The notes beneath the pieces were generated by a model, which was not told where the DNA came from, did not search any database, and saw only the letters and a program-made list of their open reading frames with translations. A DNA stretch of 64,000 bases from Couchioplanes caeruleus. Lineage in GTDB: Bacteria > Actinomycetota > Actinomycetes > Mycobacteriales > Micromonosporaceae. Positions 40,416-49,536 of the stretch are shown one piece after another (positions within the stretch are counted from its first letter, which is position 1; every line of letters starts with the position of its first letter). The stretch covers positions 6,692,501 to 6,756,500 of the forward strand of contig NZ_CP092183.1 of assembly GCF_023499255.1 (NCBI RefSeq), written 5' to 3'. A program made the translations under genes and the position numbers.

Positions 40416-42998
40416 TCACGCGTGGGGAGGATTCCCCATCTTCGGCGATCGGCGCCGGGCGATCGCGGCCGCCTGACCCCGCGACGGTACGCCCAGCTTG
40501 GCCAGCACCGCCGACACGTGATGCCCGACGGTCTCCGCCGACAGCGACAGGCGGGCCGCGATCTCGGCGTCGCTGAGGCCGTCGGCGAGCAGCCCCAGCA
40601 CTTCCCGCTGCCGGGCGGTGAGGCCGGCCGGGTCCGCGGCGGTGGCGGGGCGGGGTCCGCGGGGCACCGGGGCGCCGCGACGCCGCAGCTCCGCGCGTAC
40701 CCGCCGGGCCGTGGCCGCCGCGCCGAGCTGGTCGAACACCCGCAGCGCCCGGCCGGCTTCGTCGTCGTCGCCGCACGTCAGAGCCTCCGCCGCCGCGTAC
40801 CCGCAGCCGCGCCGCTCCCACTCGGCGGCGGCGCCGGCCACGTCGCCCTCGATCAGCAGCCGGTACGGCTCCGCGATCCCGTCGGTGACGGCCGGCCCGC
40901 CGCAGCGCCACTGCCAGTACGCGAGCCGCCCGGCCAGCCACGGATGCCCGACCCGTACGGCCAGCGGCAGCCCCCGGCGCACCTCGTCCAGCGCCCGCCG
41001 CGGATCCCCGGCGATCCAGTGGTGCTCGGCGAGCGCGGCCGCCACCGGGCCCACGAACTGCAGCTCGCCGGTCTCGTACGCGGACACCGCCGCTTCCTCC
41101 AGCAGGCCCCGCGCGTCCGGCGCGCCGCGGCGCGACCACAGCAGACCGAGCGTCACCTGGGCCGGGCAGCGGAACGGCCCGCGCTGCGGCGGCCCGGCGA
41201 GCCCTTGCGACGCGTCGCTCAGGGCGCCCGGCCAGTCGCCGCGGGCCAGCCGGACGGTGGCCCGGTACCCGAGCAGGTGGCGGGCGTACCCGCCGAGCTC
41301 GCGGGCCTCGGCGTAGGCCAGCACCCGGTCCAGCACCTGCTCCGCCACGTCCAGGTCGTACCACTCGACGGCGATGCCGGCCCGGTTCACCAGGGCCCGG
41401 ACGGCGTGGTCGTCGAGCCCGGCGGCGGCCGCCACCCGGTGCGCCCGTTCCAGCTCCTCCCCGCCTGCCGGGTCGCCGCGTTGCAGCCGGGCGGAGCCGA
41501 CGTTGACCAGGGCGTGCACCTCGGTGTCGAGGTCGCCGGAGCGGCGGGCCAGCTCGATCGCCCGTTCGCCCCAGACGACCGCGGTGTCGTCGTTGGCGAG
41601 CATCCGCAGCTGGGACAGGTTGCTGTACGCCATCGCCAGCTGCGGTCCCGGGCCGAGCGGCTCCAGCACGTCGACCGCCCGCGTGCCGGCCGCGCGCGCC
41701 TGTGCCGTACGGCCCGTCCACCAGGACAGCCGCGACACCCAGCGCAGGTTCTCGCCGATCCGCGCGGTGTCGCCGGCCGCCTCCCGGACCGTCAGCGCCT
41801 CCCGCCGGGCCCGCAGCGCCTCCTCGTTCAGCCCGGCCAGGTACGCCACCGTCGCGTACGCCTCCAGCAGCCCGGCCCGCTCCTCGTCGGCCACGCCCGC
41901 CGCATGCCGCAGCGCGGTCTCGTAGTGCGCGACGGCCTGCCGGTTGGCGCCCAGCGCGGCGGCGCGGCGGGCGGCGACCGGGGCCCACCGCAGCACCGCG
42001 GCGGCGAGGCCCGCGTGGTGGGCGTGGTGCACGAGCCGGGCCGGGTCGACGCCGGGGTCGCCGTCGAGCCGGGCGAGGATGCCGGCGTGCAGGGCGGCCC
42101 GGCGTACGGGCGACAGCGACTCCTCGACCGCGCGGCGCAGCAGCTCGTGCCGGAACGCCACCGCACCCGCCGTGGCGGTGAGGACCCCGCCGGCCAGGCA
42201 CTCGTCGACGCCCGCGGCGTGGCCGGCGAGCAGGGCCGGTTCGGCGTGCGCGGGCACCACGGACACCAGCGCGGCGGCGTCCCGGGCCGCGGGTGACACC
42301 GCGTGCAGGCGGGACAGCACGAGGTCGCGTACGGTCGCGGGCACCCCGGAGCCGCCGGCCGCCAGCACCTCGGTGACCAGCAGCGGATTGCCGCCGGTCT
42401 GCGCGTACACCGGGGCGGCGGTCCGGCCGGCCCGGCGCGCGAGCTCGGCGACGGCCCCGGCCGACAGCGGCGGCAGCGTCACCCGGTGGACCGGGCCGCG
42501 TGGCAGTCCGGCGAGGACACCGCGCAGCGGGTGGTCCGGGCCGAGCTCGTCGTCGCGGTACGTGAGCAGCAGCAGCGCCCGGCACAGCGACAACCTCCGG
42601 CCGAGGAACGCGACGAGGTCCAGGGTGGCCTCGTCCGCCCAGTGCAGGTCCTCCATGACCACCACCGGGCGGCGGGCCTGCCGGGGACCGTCGAGGGCGT
42701 CCAGCACCGCGTCGAAGATCGCCCCGCGGTCGCCGTCGCCGAGGCGTTCCCGCAGCGCGCCGCCGGCCTGCTTCGCGATGTCGTGCACCGGCCCCAGCGC
42801 CCGCGGGGTGAGCAGCGGGTCGCAGGCGCCCCACAGCACCCGGGCGCGCGCCCGTACCGACCGGGCGAACTCGGTGGCCAGGCTGGACTTGCCGGCGCCC
42901 GCCTCACCGGCGACCAGCGCGATCCGCCCGCCGCCCGCGCTCTGCGCCTGCAGCCTCGTCAGGTCGGCCAGCGCGCCGTCGCGTTCCAGCAGCCCCAT
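40416..42998 (-). CDS. LuxR-family (LAL-type) ATP-binding transcriptional regulator
   Basis: 860 residues, ATG 42996-42998. The N-terminal STAND-type ATPase carries Walker A AGEAGAGKSS (about 30-39) and Walker B PVVVMEDLHWADEATL (about 110-125). A long middle part consists of TPR-like helical repeats. The C-terminal LuxR helix-turn-helix reads GLTARQREVLGLLADGLSDAEIAARLSLSAETVGHHVSAVLAKLGV (about 795-840). Such large regulators act on secondary metabolism or sugar use in actinomycetes. It lies seven bases from the phosphotransferase gene and is co-directional, so it is probably co-transcribed. Confidence 0.94.
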   Translation of the reverse strand: MGLLERDGALADLTRLQAQSAGGGRIALVAGEAGAGKSSLATEFARSVRARARVLWGACDPLLTPRALGPVHDIAKQAGGALRERLGDGDRGAIFDAVLDALDGPRQARRPVVVMEDLHWADEATLDLVAFLGRRLSLCRALLLLTYRDDELGPDHPLRGVLAGLPRGPVHRVTLPPLSAGAVAELARRAGRTAAPVYAQTGGNPLLVTEVLAAGGSGVPATVRDLVLSRLHAVSPAARDAAALVSVVPAHAEPALLAGHAAGVDECLAGGVLTATAGAVAFRHELLRRAVEESLSPVRRAALHAGILARLDGDPGVDPARLVHHAHHAGLAAAVLRWAPVAARRAAALGANRQAVAHYETALRHAAGVADEERAGLLEAYATVAYLAGLNEEALRARREALTVREAAGDTARIGENLRWVSRLSWWTGRTAQARAAGTRAVDVLEPLGPGPQLAMAYSNLSQLRMLANDDTAVVWGERAIELARRSGDLDTEVHALVNVGSARLQRGDPAGGEELERAHRVAAAAGLDDHAVRALVNRAGIAVEWYDLDVAEQVLDRVLAYAEARELGGYARHLLGYRATVRLARGDWPGALSDASQGLAGPPQRGPFRCPAQVTLGLLWSRRGAPDARGLLEEAAVSAYETGELQFVGPVAAALAEHHWIAGDPRRALDEVRRGLPLAVRVGHPWLAGRLAYWQWRCGGPAVTDGIAEPYRLLIEGDVAGAAAEWERRGCGYAAAEALTCGDDDEAGRALRVFDQLGAAATARRVRAELRRRGAPVPRGPRPATAADPAGLTARQREVLGLLADGLSDAEIAARLSLSAETVGHHVSAVLAKLGVPSRGQAAAIARRRSPKMGNPPHA

Positions 42999-43005
42999 GC
43001 CGCCC

Positions 43006-43911
43006 TCACGTCTCCCACTCCGGGAGCAGCCACGCGGCCGCGGCCCGCAGCTGGCCCAGGTTCGCCTCCACCCAGCCTTCGGTGAGCGACTCGGTGCCCC
43101 GCATGGCCGGCTTCGCGTACAGGTGGAAGTGCAGGTAGCCGACGCGGAGCAGGACGTCGAGCCAGGGCAGGGCCTCGACCGCCTCCTCGGACAGCCCCCG
43201 GACCGTACGGTATCCGGCCAGGAACGCCGGCCACTGCGGGGTCGCAGCGACCGGGCTGAGGTCCGTGGCCAGCCAGTTCTCGGCGGCGCAGTCGAGGTCG
43301 TAGAAGATCAGGCGGTCGCCGTCGGCGTGGACGTTGTCCAGCGTGACGTCGCCGTGGCAGACCCCGCGCTCGAGCCCGGCGCCGGCGATCCGGCTCGCGG
43401 CCTCGGCGGTGAGCGTGGCGGTGACCCGGCGGTCCTCCGGGCCGGGCAGGCGGGCGAGGACGTCGTCGAGCAGCGTCACCGGGTCCACCGCGGCCGGGGC
43501 GGCGAACCCGGACGCCGCCTCGTGGAATGCGGCCGTGGCGACGCCGAAGCGGCGGTAGAGGTCGTCGGTGCGCGGCTTCCGCGGCTTGGCGCCGGGCGCC
43601 CACTCCCACAGGGTGAAGGCCCGCGGCCCCTCGGCCGCCGCGATCGTGCCCGCCGGGCTGCCGTCGGCGAGCGGGACGCCCTGCGCGACCCCGGCGCCGA
43701 CGTGGGCGGCCAGCGCGACCTCCCGGCCCGCCGCGTCGTGGCCCGTCCGGTAGAGCTTCAGCACGAACGGGCCCGCCGGGGTGTCGACGCGGTAGACGTC
43801 GTTGACCAGCGAACGCAGGAGCACGCAGCCGGTCACCGCGATGCCGTACTCGCGGGTCACCAGGCCGGCCAGCCAGGACGGGTCGACGACGGAGCGCAGG
43901 GTCGGCACCAT
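43006..43911 (-). CDS. APH/choline-kinase family phosphotransferase
   Basis: 301 residues, ATG 43909-43911. The kinase fold shows an N-lobe with VYRVDTPAGPFVLKLYR (ATP-binding Lys) and the catalytic Brenner motif CHGDVTLDNV, followed by the metal motif FYDLDCAAENW. This matches aminoglycoside phosphotransferase-like enzymes, which phosphorylate small alcohols, amino-sugars or antibiotics. There is no sign of a particular substrate. It is nine bases from the RNA methyltransferase gene upstream and seven bases from the LuxR-type regulator downstream. Confidence 0.88.
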   Translation of the reverse strand: MVPTLRSVVDPSWLAGLVTREYGIAVTGCVLLRSLVNDVYRVDTPAGPFVLKLYRTGHDAAGREVALAAHVGAGVAQGVPLADGSPAGTIAAAEGPRAFTLWEWAPGAKPRKPRTDDLYRRFGVATAAFHEAASGFAAPAAVDPVTLLDDVLARLPGPEDRRVTATLTAEAASRIAGAGLERGVCHGDVTLDNVHADGDRLIFYDLDCAAENWLATDLSPVAATPQWPAFLAGYRTVRGLSEEAVEALPWLDVLLRVGYLHFHLYAKPAMRGTESLTEGWVEANLGQLRAAAAWLLPEWET

Positions 43912-43920
43912 GGGCGAACC

Positions 43921-44727
43921 CTAACGCCGCTGCCGGGCCGCCTCGTACAGCGCCACGGTCGCCGCGGACGCGGCGTTCAGCGAGCTGGCCGCGCCGGTGA
44001 TCGGGATGCGCACCATCCGGTCGCAGGCGTCGCGCCAGGCGGCGCTGAGGCCGTGCGTCTCGTTGCCGACCGCCAGCACGGTCGGGCCGGTCAGGTCGTG
44101 CTCGGCGATGTCGACCGGCCCGCGCTCGTCGGTGCCGACGATCTGCACGGGTACGCCCAGCCCGCGCGCCCAGTCCAGCACCTCCCGGTGGCTCGGCACC
44201 CGCACGACGGGAAGGGCGAACAGCGAGCCGGTGCTGGCCCGGACCGCACGGGGGTCGTACGGGTCGGCGGCGTGGCCGGTGACGATCACCCCGGCCGCGC
44301 CGAACGCGTCCGCCGAGCGCACCAGCGTGCCGACGTTGCCCGGCGTCGTCGGCCGGTCGAAGACCACGACCAGCAGATCCGGGCGTACGGCGATCCGCGC
44401 CGGGTCGTCCGCGGGCAGTCCCACCACGGCCAGCAGCTCGGGCGACTCCTCGTCCTTGCCGCCCAACTCACGCATCAGCTCGGCGGAAACCACCGCGCGC
44501 GGCGCACCCGTGGACTCCACGAGGTCACGCGCCCACCGGGACAGCGCCGGGCCGTCCGCGGTGAGCAGCGTACGGATCTCCCAGCCGTGCTCGGCCGCCA
44601 GCGAGATCGGGCGTACGCCCTGCACGAGGAACTCCCCGGCGCGGTGCCGTTTCGTCCGGTTGTCGAGCAGCGCCTGCCACTGCTGGAAGGTGGCGTTGCG
44701 GGTGGTGATTCGCAGGGTCCTGGGCAC
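43921..44727 (-). CDS. TrmH/SpoU-family RNA 2'-O-methyltransferase
   Basis: 268 residues from GTG 44725-44727. The SPOUT knot motifs are clear: RPTTPGNVGTLVRSADAFGAAGVIVTG (motif 1), LAVGNETHGLSAAW (motif 2) and IPITGAASSLNAASAATVALYEAARQR (motif 3). An N-terminal RNA-binding domain covers about 1-110 (NATFQQWQALLDNRTKRHRAGEFLVQGVRPI). It should methylate a ribose in 23S rRNA or tRNA. Actinomycete relatives include antibiotic-resistance rRNA methyltransferases of the TsnR group, so a protective role is possible but unproved. Confidence 0.92.
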   Translation of the reverse strand: MPRTLRITTRNATFQQWQALLDNRTKRHRAGEFLVQGVRPISLAAEHGWEIRTLLTADGPALSRWARDLVESTGAPRAVVSAELMRELGGKDEESPELLAVVGLPADDPARIAVRPDLLVVVFDRPTTPGNVGTLVRSADAFGAAGVIVTGHAADPYDPRAVRASTGSLFALPVVRVPSHREVLDWARGLGVPVQIVGTDERGPVDIAEHDLTGPTVLAVGNETHGLSAAWRDACDRMVRIPITGAASSLNAASAATVALYEAARQRR

Positions 44728-44738
44728 GCCGTCCGACG

Positions 44739-46283
44739 TTACGGCGTGGGCGGGCAGCTCGTGTAATCGGGGAAGTTGCCGTACAGCCGCTCCCCCGGGC
44801 CGCCCAGCGTGACCGCCTGCACGAGCAGGTCACCGCCGACGAAGGCGCCCTTCCAGGAGGCCCCGCGCCCGCCGAACGTCTCGTCCCGGTCACCCCGCGA
44901 GCGCGGCCGGTTGATGCCCACCTTGTACGCCTGCACGTCCTGCGCGAGCTTGGCGCCCAGCTCCTCGTCGTCGACCGCGAGGCTGGCCACCAGCGCACCG
45001 TTGCTCGCGTTCATCGCCGACAGCAGCTCCTCCTCGGTGTCCACCACGATGATCGTGTCGACCGGCCCGAACGGTTCGGCGTGCATCAGCCGCGACCGTC
45101 CCGGCGGGGCGAGCAGCGCGGCCGGGGCCACGTACGCCCCGATGTCCTGACCGTCGAGGTAGCGGCCCTCGGCCGCGTCGCCCCGGTGCAGCGGCACCGC
45201 GCCGCCCCGGACCGCCTCGTCCACCTTGCGCCGCAGCTCGCCGGCCTTGGCGGCGCTGATCAGCGGCCCGAAGTCCAGCTCCGGCAGCGGCTCGCCGGGC
45301 GCGGTGACGGCCAGCGGGTGCCCGAAGCGCACGGACTTCACCACGGGCAGGTAGACGTCGAGGAAGGAACCGACCAGGTCGCGCTGCACGACGAACCTCG
45401 GGTACGCGGTGCAGCGCTGCTTGCCGTACTCGAAGCCCTTGCGCAGGTGGCCGGCGAGCAGGTCCCACTGGGAGAAGTCCCAGATCCCCCACGCGTTGAG
45501 CCCCTCCTGCTCGATGAAGTGCCGTTTGTCGGAGTCCAGCAGGGCCGCCGCGACCTTCCCGCCGTTCGACCGGCCGCCCACGAACGCCACCGCCCCGATC
45601 TCCGGCGCCCGCACGAGCACCTCGGACAACTCGTCGCCGCTGCCGGAGAGCAACGTGACGGGCAGCCCGGCGCGGGTCATGAGGGCGTGCGCGAGCGTCA
45701 GGCAGACCGCGCCGCCCTGCGACGGCGTCTTCGCCACCACGGCGTTGCCGGCGAGCAGCTGCACCAGCTCGGCGTGGACCAGCACGCTCATCGGGTAGTT
45801 CCACGAGGCGATGTTGCTGACCGGCCCGGGCAGCGGCTCGCGCCCGGCGGCCTGCCGGTCGATCTGCTGCAGGTACCACCGCACCCCGTCCAGCGCGCGG
45901 TCCACGTCGGCGCAGGCCGCCCGCCACGGCTTGCCGATCTCCCACACCAGGGTCAGGGCGAGCAGGTCCCGGTGCGCGGTCAGGGCCTCGACGGCCACCG
46001 CCACCCGTGCCTTGCGCTCGCCGAGCGGCGTCGCGGCCCAGTCGCGATGCTCCCGCGCCGCGGCCCGCACGGCCCCGGTCGCGGTTCCCGCGTCCACCCG
46101 GGAGACCTCGGCGATCAGCGACCCGTCGACGGGGGTACGCAGGTCAGCGGGCACACCGCCGTCGTGCCAGGTGCCGCCGTACAGGTTGCGCAGCCGGTCA
46201 CCGGCGACGGCTTCGGGCACGGCGGCACGGACACGGTCGAAGACGTCTGTCCAGGCGGTACCGGGGGCGAGGATCAGGCTCAT
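44739..46283 (-). CDS. Aldehyde dehydrogenase family protein
   Basis: 514 residues, ATG 46281-46283. The NAD(P)-dependent aldehyde dehydrogenase fold has the cofactor region VVAKTPSQGGAV, catalytic Glu in FIEQEGLNAWG and the nucleophile Cys in GKQRCTAYPRF. Around these it departs from ordinary ALDHs (no FTGSTxxG; VAFVGGRSNGGK instead). The 60-residue N-terminal extension and the sequence WNYPMSVLVHAELVQLLAGNAVVAK resemble PaaN/PaaZ-like ring-cleavage ALDHs, so aromatic degradation is possible. An A/T-rich dyad lies upstream of its start. Confidence 0.85.
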   Translation of the reverse strand: MSLILAPGTAWTDVFDRVRAAVPEAVAGDRLRNLYGGTWHDGGVPADLRTPVDGSLIAEVSRVDAGTATGAVRAAAREHRDWAATPLGERKARVAVAVEALTAHRDLLALTLVWEIGKPWRAACADVDRALDGVRWYLQQIDRQAAGREPLPGPVSNIASWNYPMSVLVHAELVQLLAGNAVVAKTPSQGGAVCLTLAHALMTRAGLPVTLLSGSGDELSEVLVRAPEIGAVAFVGGRSNGGKVAAALLDSDKRHFIEQEGLNAWGIWDFSQWDLLAGHLRKGFEYGKQRCTAYPRFVVQRDLVGSFLDVYLPVVKSVRFGHPLAVTAPGEPLPELDFGPLISAAKAGELRRKVDEAVRGGAVPLHRGDAAEGRYLDGQDIGAYVAPAALLAPPGRSRLMHAEPFGPVDTIIVVDTEEELLSAMNASNGALVASLAVDDEELGAKLAQDVQAYKVGINRPRSRGDRDETFGGRGASWKGAFVGGDLLVQAVTLGGPGERLYGNFPDYTSCPPTP

Positions 46284-46365
46284 GTGCCCATGCTGCGGAG
46301 GGACGCCCGCGCGGCACCAGACGTACGCCGCGGGGCGCCCCCCACATCTTCTCGCAGCGGCAAGA

Positions 46366-46381
46366 AGAGAAGAACTTCTCT
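46366..46381. promoter_or_regulatory. Perfect dyad AGAGAAG-AA-CTTCTCT
   Basis: A 7-base inverted repeat with a 2-base centre lies between the stop of the HPF-like gene (46394) and the start of the aldehyde dehydrogenase gene (46283), both leftward. A related CTTCT...AGAAG pair surrounds it at 46348-46367. It could be an operator for the dehydrogenase gene or a weak terminator of the gene before it. Confidence 0.4.
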
Positions 46382-46393
46382 GCCTGACCGGCG

Positions 46394-46783
46394 TCAGATC
46401 ACCGGTTCTTCCTCCTGCGGCAGGTCCGCGAGCCCGGCCCGCAGATGCCGGTTGTGGCGCGGCTCCTGCCGGGTCTTCGCGTCGTCGAGCCGCCGGCGCA
46501 GGTCGTCCCGGACGTCGTTGAGGGCGGCGTGCAGGTCCTCCTCGGCGGACGTCGTGACGATCTTCTGCCGGCCCGCGATCCAGCACTCGAGCGTGACCTT
46601 CTGCCCGCGGGCCTCCCGGTCCTTGACCGACACCTCCAGCTCGGTGGTCTCGGCGGGGAAGGTCGCCAACCGGGCGTCGAGCGTGGCGAACTGCTCGGCG
46701 ATCCAGTTCCGGTCACCCAGCGAAAAGCCGGCTCCGGCCCGCAGGCACTGCTCAACGGTGGCCGGTTCTGCCGCGGCACTCAT
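46394..46783 (-). CDS. HPF/RaiA-like ribosome-associated domain protein
   Basis: 129 residues, ATG 46781-46783 with GGGAGA four bases upstream. Residues 15-100 follow the sigma-54 modulation/HPF-type beta-alpha-beta layout: NWIAEQFATLDARLATFPAETTELEVSVKDR, then QKVTLECWIAGRQKIVTTSAEEDLHAALNDVRDDLRRRL. The basic tail has RHNRHLRAG. HPF-like proteins bind the 30S subunit in stationary phase. This one is short, lacks the long C-terminal dimerisation domain of actinobacterial HPF, and differs enough that binding to another RNA is possible. Confidence 0.75.
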   Translation of the reverse strand: MSAAAEPATVEQCLRAGAGFSLGDRNWIAEQFATLDARLATFPAETTELEVSVKDREARGQKVTLECWIAGRQKIVTTSAEEDLHAALNDVRDDLRRRLDDAKTRQEPRHNRHLRAGLADLPQEEEPVI

Positions 46784-46930
46784 CAGGTCTCCCTTCGGTG
46801 GGGAACTACGTGATCACCCCGTACCCGATCCGTACCGGAAAAGCACCTCACATCCGGCACGCCGACGGGAAGGAAACCTTGACAATCGACGTACGTGAAT
46901 GAGGGAATGTGTTCGTCTTGGTCCTGTCAC

Positions 46931-48418
46931 GTGCGTACGGGAGTGATGATGGGCGTTGTCTCCGCGATGGTCGCCGCCGTCCTGACCGCAGGCGCCCTGG
47001 CCGCGCCCGCCGCACCGGCCGCCGCCGTGCCTGATCTTTCGACGGCCGAGGCCGGCAACCCGTTCGTCGACGGTTGGTACGCCGACCCCGACGTCGCCGT
47101 CTACGAGGGCCGGTACTGGGTCTTCCCCACCTCGTCCCGGCCCTACAACGAGCAGACCTACCTGGACGCCTTCTCCTCCACCGACCTCGTGCACTGGACG
47201 AAGCACCCGAACGTCCTGACCGTCGCGAACGTCTCCTGGGCCCGCCGGGCGGTGTGGGCGCCCGCGCCGGTGCAGCGCAACGGCAAGTACTACCTGTATT
47301 TCGGCGCGAACGACATCCAGAGCAACTCGGAGCTGGGCGGCATCGGCGTCGCGGTCGCCGACCGCCCGGAGGGCCCGTACGTGGACGCGATCGGCGCGCC
47401 GCTGATCGGGCAGTTCGTGAACGGGGCGCAGCCCATCGACCAAGACGTGTTCGTCGACGACGACGGGCAGGCGTACATGTATTACGGCGGCTGGCAGCAC
47501 GCCAACGTCGTGAAGCTCAACAGCGACATGACCAGCCTGGGCCGCTTCGCCGACGGCAGCACGTACAAGGAGATCACCCCGGCGAACTACACCGAGGGCT
47601 CCCAGGTCTTCAAGCGCAACGGCAAGTACTACCTGATGTGGTCCGAGGGCTATTGGGGCGGCTCCGACTACTCGGTCTCGTACGCGATGGCTGACTCCCC
47701 CACGGGACCGTTCACGAAGATCGCCAAGATCCTCACCCAGGACGCCGAGGTCGCGAAGGGCTCGGGCCACAACGCGGTGGTCAACGTGCCGGGCACGGAC
47801 ATCTGGTACATCGTCTACCACCGGCGCCCGCTCAGCGAGACCGACGCCAACCACCGCCAGCTCGCCTACGACCGCATGTCCTTCAACGCCGACGGCACGA
47901 TCCGCCCGGTGACGATGAAGGTCAAGGACAACTTCGACGACGGCAACGCGTACGGCTGGAAGGCGTACGGCTCCACCTGGTCGGCGGCCGACGGCACCTA
48001 CCGCGCGACCGCCTCACCCGGCGGCAAGTCCCTGCAGGACACCAACTTCGCCACCCTCACGTACGACGCGGACGTCACCATCACCACCGGCACGGGCGAC
48101 GCGGGCGTGGTCTTCCGAGCCACCCAACCGGCGACGGGCACGGACGCCTACCGCGGCTACTACGCCGGCCTGACCACCACGGGCCGCGTCATCCTCGGCA
48201 AAGCCGACAACAACTGGCGCCAACTCGCATCGGCGGCCTTCCCGGTCACCCGAGGCACCCGCTACCACCTGCGAGTCGAAGCAACAGGAACCACCATCAA
48301 GGTGTACGTCGACAGCACCCTCAAACTCACGGCGACGGACACCAGCTTCACCACGGGAGCAACCGGCGTACGCGTCTTCAACACGGCAGCCGCCTTCGAC
48401 AACATCTCCATCGCCTAA
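46931..48418 (+). CDS. Secreted glycoside hydrolase family 43-like enzyme
   Basis: 495 residues if GTG 46931 is used; it gives a signal peptide with Arg (VRTGVMMGVVSAMVAAVLTAGALAAPAA). ATG 46949 has a better ribosome site (GGGAG) but no positive n-region. The catalytic domain (about 40-330) is a five-bladed propeller with the GH43 pattern: general base Asp in GWYADPDVAVYEGRYW, pKa-modulating Asp in IDQDVFVDDDGQAYMYYG, and acid Glu in YTEGSQVFKRNGKYY. The C-terminal domain (about 330-495) is a LamG/CBM66-like beta-sandwich with DNFDDGNAYGWKAYG. It should cleave arabinan, xylan or galactan side chains. TTGACA at 46879 may be its -35 box. Confidence 0.9.
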   Translation: MRTGVMMGVVSAMVAAVLTAGALAAPAAPAAAVPDLSTAEAGNPFVDGWYADPDVAVYEGRYWVFPTSSRPYNEQTYLDAFSSTDLVHWTKHPNVLTVANVSWARRAVWAPAPVQRNGKYYLYFGANDIQSNSELGGIGVAVADRPEGPYVDAIGAPLIGQFVNGAQPIDQDVFVDDDGQAYMYYGGWQHANVVKLNSDMTSLGRFADGSTYKEITPANYTEGSQVFKRNGKYYLMWSEGYWGGSDYSVSYAMADSPTGPFTKIAKILTQDAEVAKGSGHNAVVNVPGTDIWYIVYHRRPLSETDANHRQLAYDRMSFNADGTIRPVTMKVKDNFDDGNAYGWKAYGSTWSAADGTYRATASPGGKSLQDTNFATLTYDADVTITTGTGDAGVVFRATQPATGTDAYRGYYAGLTTTGRVILGKADNNWRQLASAAFPVTRGTRYHLRVEATGTTIKVYVDSTLKLTATDTSFTTGATGVRVFNTAAAFDNISIA

Positions 48419-49536
48419 GACCGCCGCCGCCGCACCACGACCAAGAGGCCGACAACCAGCCCGCCGATAAGCAGCACCCCGGCAATGGCCAAACCACCGA
48501 CCAGAAGGGGACTAACCCGCCGCGGCCCCGGGCCGGAGTCAGAAGCCCGCAGCGACGCTCCGTCATCGCTCGCACCGGCCGACACAGCCGGTGCAGCAGC
48601 GGGAACATCGGCGGTGAGCGCCTTGAGCAGATCGAGGCGGCCGTATCCGTAGGTGTCGTCCCGGCCGGGCTTCCCGGCGTCGGTCGCGGTGGCAGTCAAC
48701 CGATGCACGACCTCGGCAGCGGAAAGGTCCGGATACTTCGCCCGCACCAGAGCGGCCGCCCCACTGACGATTGCCGTCGCCTGGCTTGTCCCGCTGCCGG
48801 AGCTGTAACCCTGCTTGTAGATGCTCGTAGTGGCGATGTCCACGCCGGGCGCGGTGAGGTCCACCTGCGGACCGGTGACCGACAAGTCGGCGATCCCGCC
48901 GTCTCGGCCGACCGCGCCGACGGTAAGAACTTCGGGATATTTCCCCGGGTAGCCCTCGTCGGCGTCTCCCTTGTTGCCCGACGACGCCACCAGCACGATG
49001 TCGCGTGCCTGGGCCGCACGGATCGCGTCGTGGAGGGTGACGTCGTCACCGCTGCCGAAGGACATGTTGATCACACGCGCGCCGTGATCAGCCGCGAAGT
49101 CGAGGGCGTTGCGCACTTCGTCGCTGTTGGCGAAGAAGTCGCTGGTGGTGCTGAGGGGGAGGATCTTCGCCGCCGGGGCGATGCCGAGGATGCCGCTTCC
49201 CTCGCCGTGTCCCCGACCCGCGATGATTCCGGCCATGGCAGTGCCGTGGCCGTTGAGGTCGGTGCGGCCGTCACCCTTTCCGTTGACGAAATCTTTGCCT
49301 CTGACGACGGCTGCGGCGAGGTCACGGTGTTTGGCGTCCACACCGGAGTCGATCAGCGCGATCGTGACACCCGCACCCCTGGTCGTTTTGTGTACCTCGC
49401 TCACCTTGAGCGCCGACAGGTACCACTGCCGGTCCCGCACCGGGTCAGCGGCCGCCGGGGCCGCCGACGACCCGATGAGGCACAGCACCGCGGCCACCGC
49501 CAGCGAGCTGCGCCGCACGTTCGCCCGAGACGTCAC
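48415..49536 (-). CDS. Mycosin-like subtilisin protease (type VII secretion associated)
   Basis: 373 residues from GTG 49534-49536, overlapping the upstream stop (GTGA). A signal peptide (RRSSLAVAAVLCLIGSSAA) leads to an S8 peptidase: Asp63 in IALIDSGVD, His97 in DLNGHGTAMAG, Asn in VASSGNKGD and Ser251 in GSGTSQATAIVSGAAAL. A Ser/Gly/Pro linker and a C-terminal membrane helix (VSPLLVGGLAIAGVLLIGGLVVGLLVV) with an RRRR anchor complete the mycosin layout. It is encoded with a WXG100-like and a Pro/Gly-rich protein, as in ESX loci, but no EccB, EccC, EccD or EccE gene is nearby. Confidence 0.93.
   Translation of the reverse strand: MTSRANVRRSSLAVAAVLCLIGSSAAPAAADPVRDRQWYLSALKVSEVHKTTRGAGVTIALIDSGVDAKHRDLAAAVVRGKDFVNGKGDGRTDLNGHGTAMAGIIAGRGHGEGSGILGIAPAAKILPLSTTSDFFANSDEVRNALDFAADHGARVINMSFGSGDDVTLHDAIRAAQARDIVLVASSGNKGDADEGYPGKYPEVLTVGAVGRDGGIADLSVTGPQVDLTAPGVDIATTSIYKQGYSSGSGTSQATAIVSGAAALVRAKYPDLSAAEVVHRLTATATDAGKPGRDDTYGYGRLDLLKALTADVPAAAPAVSAGASDDGASLRASDSGPGPRRVSPLLVGGLAIAGVLLIGGLVVGLLVVVRRRRS

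Noticed and set aside
39574..42834. Apparent 1086-residue fusion of a regulator-like part and the methyltransferase
   Set aside because: Only the last 270 codons match a family. The upstream part is the shifted frame of the LuxR-type gene and has Arg/Gly/Ala-rich nonsense.
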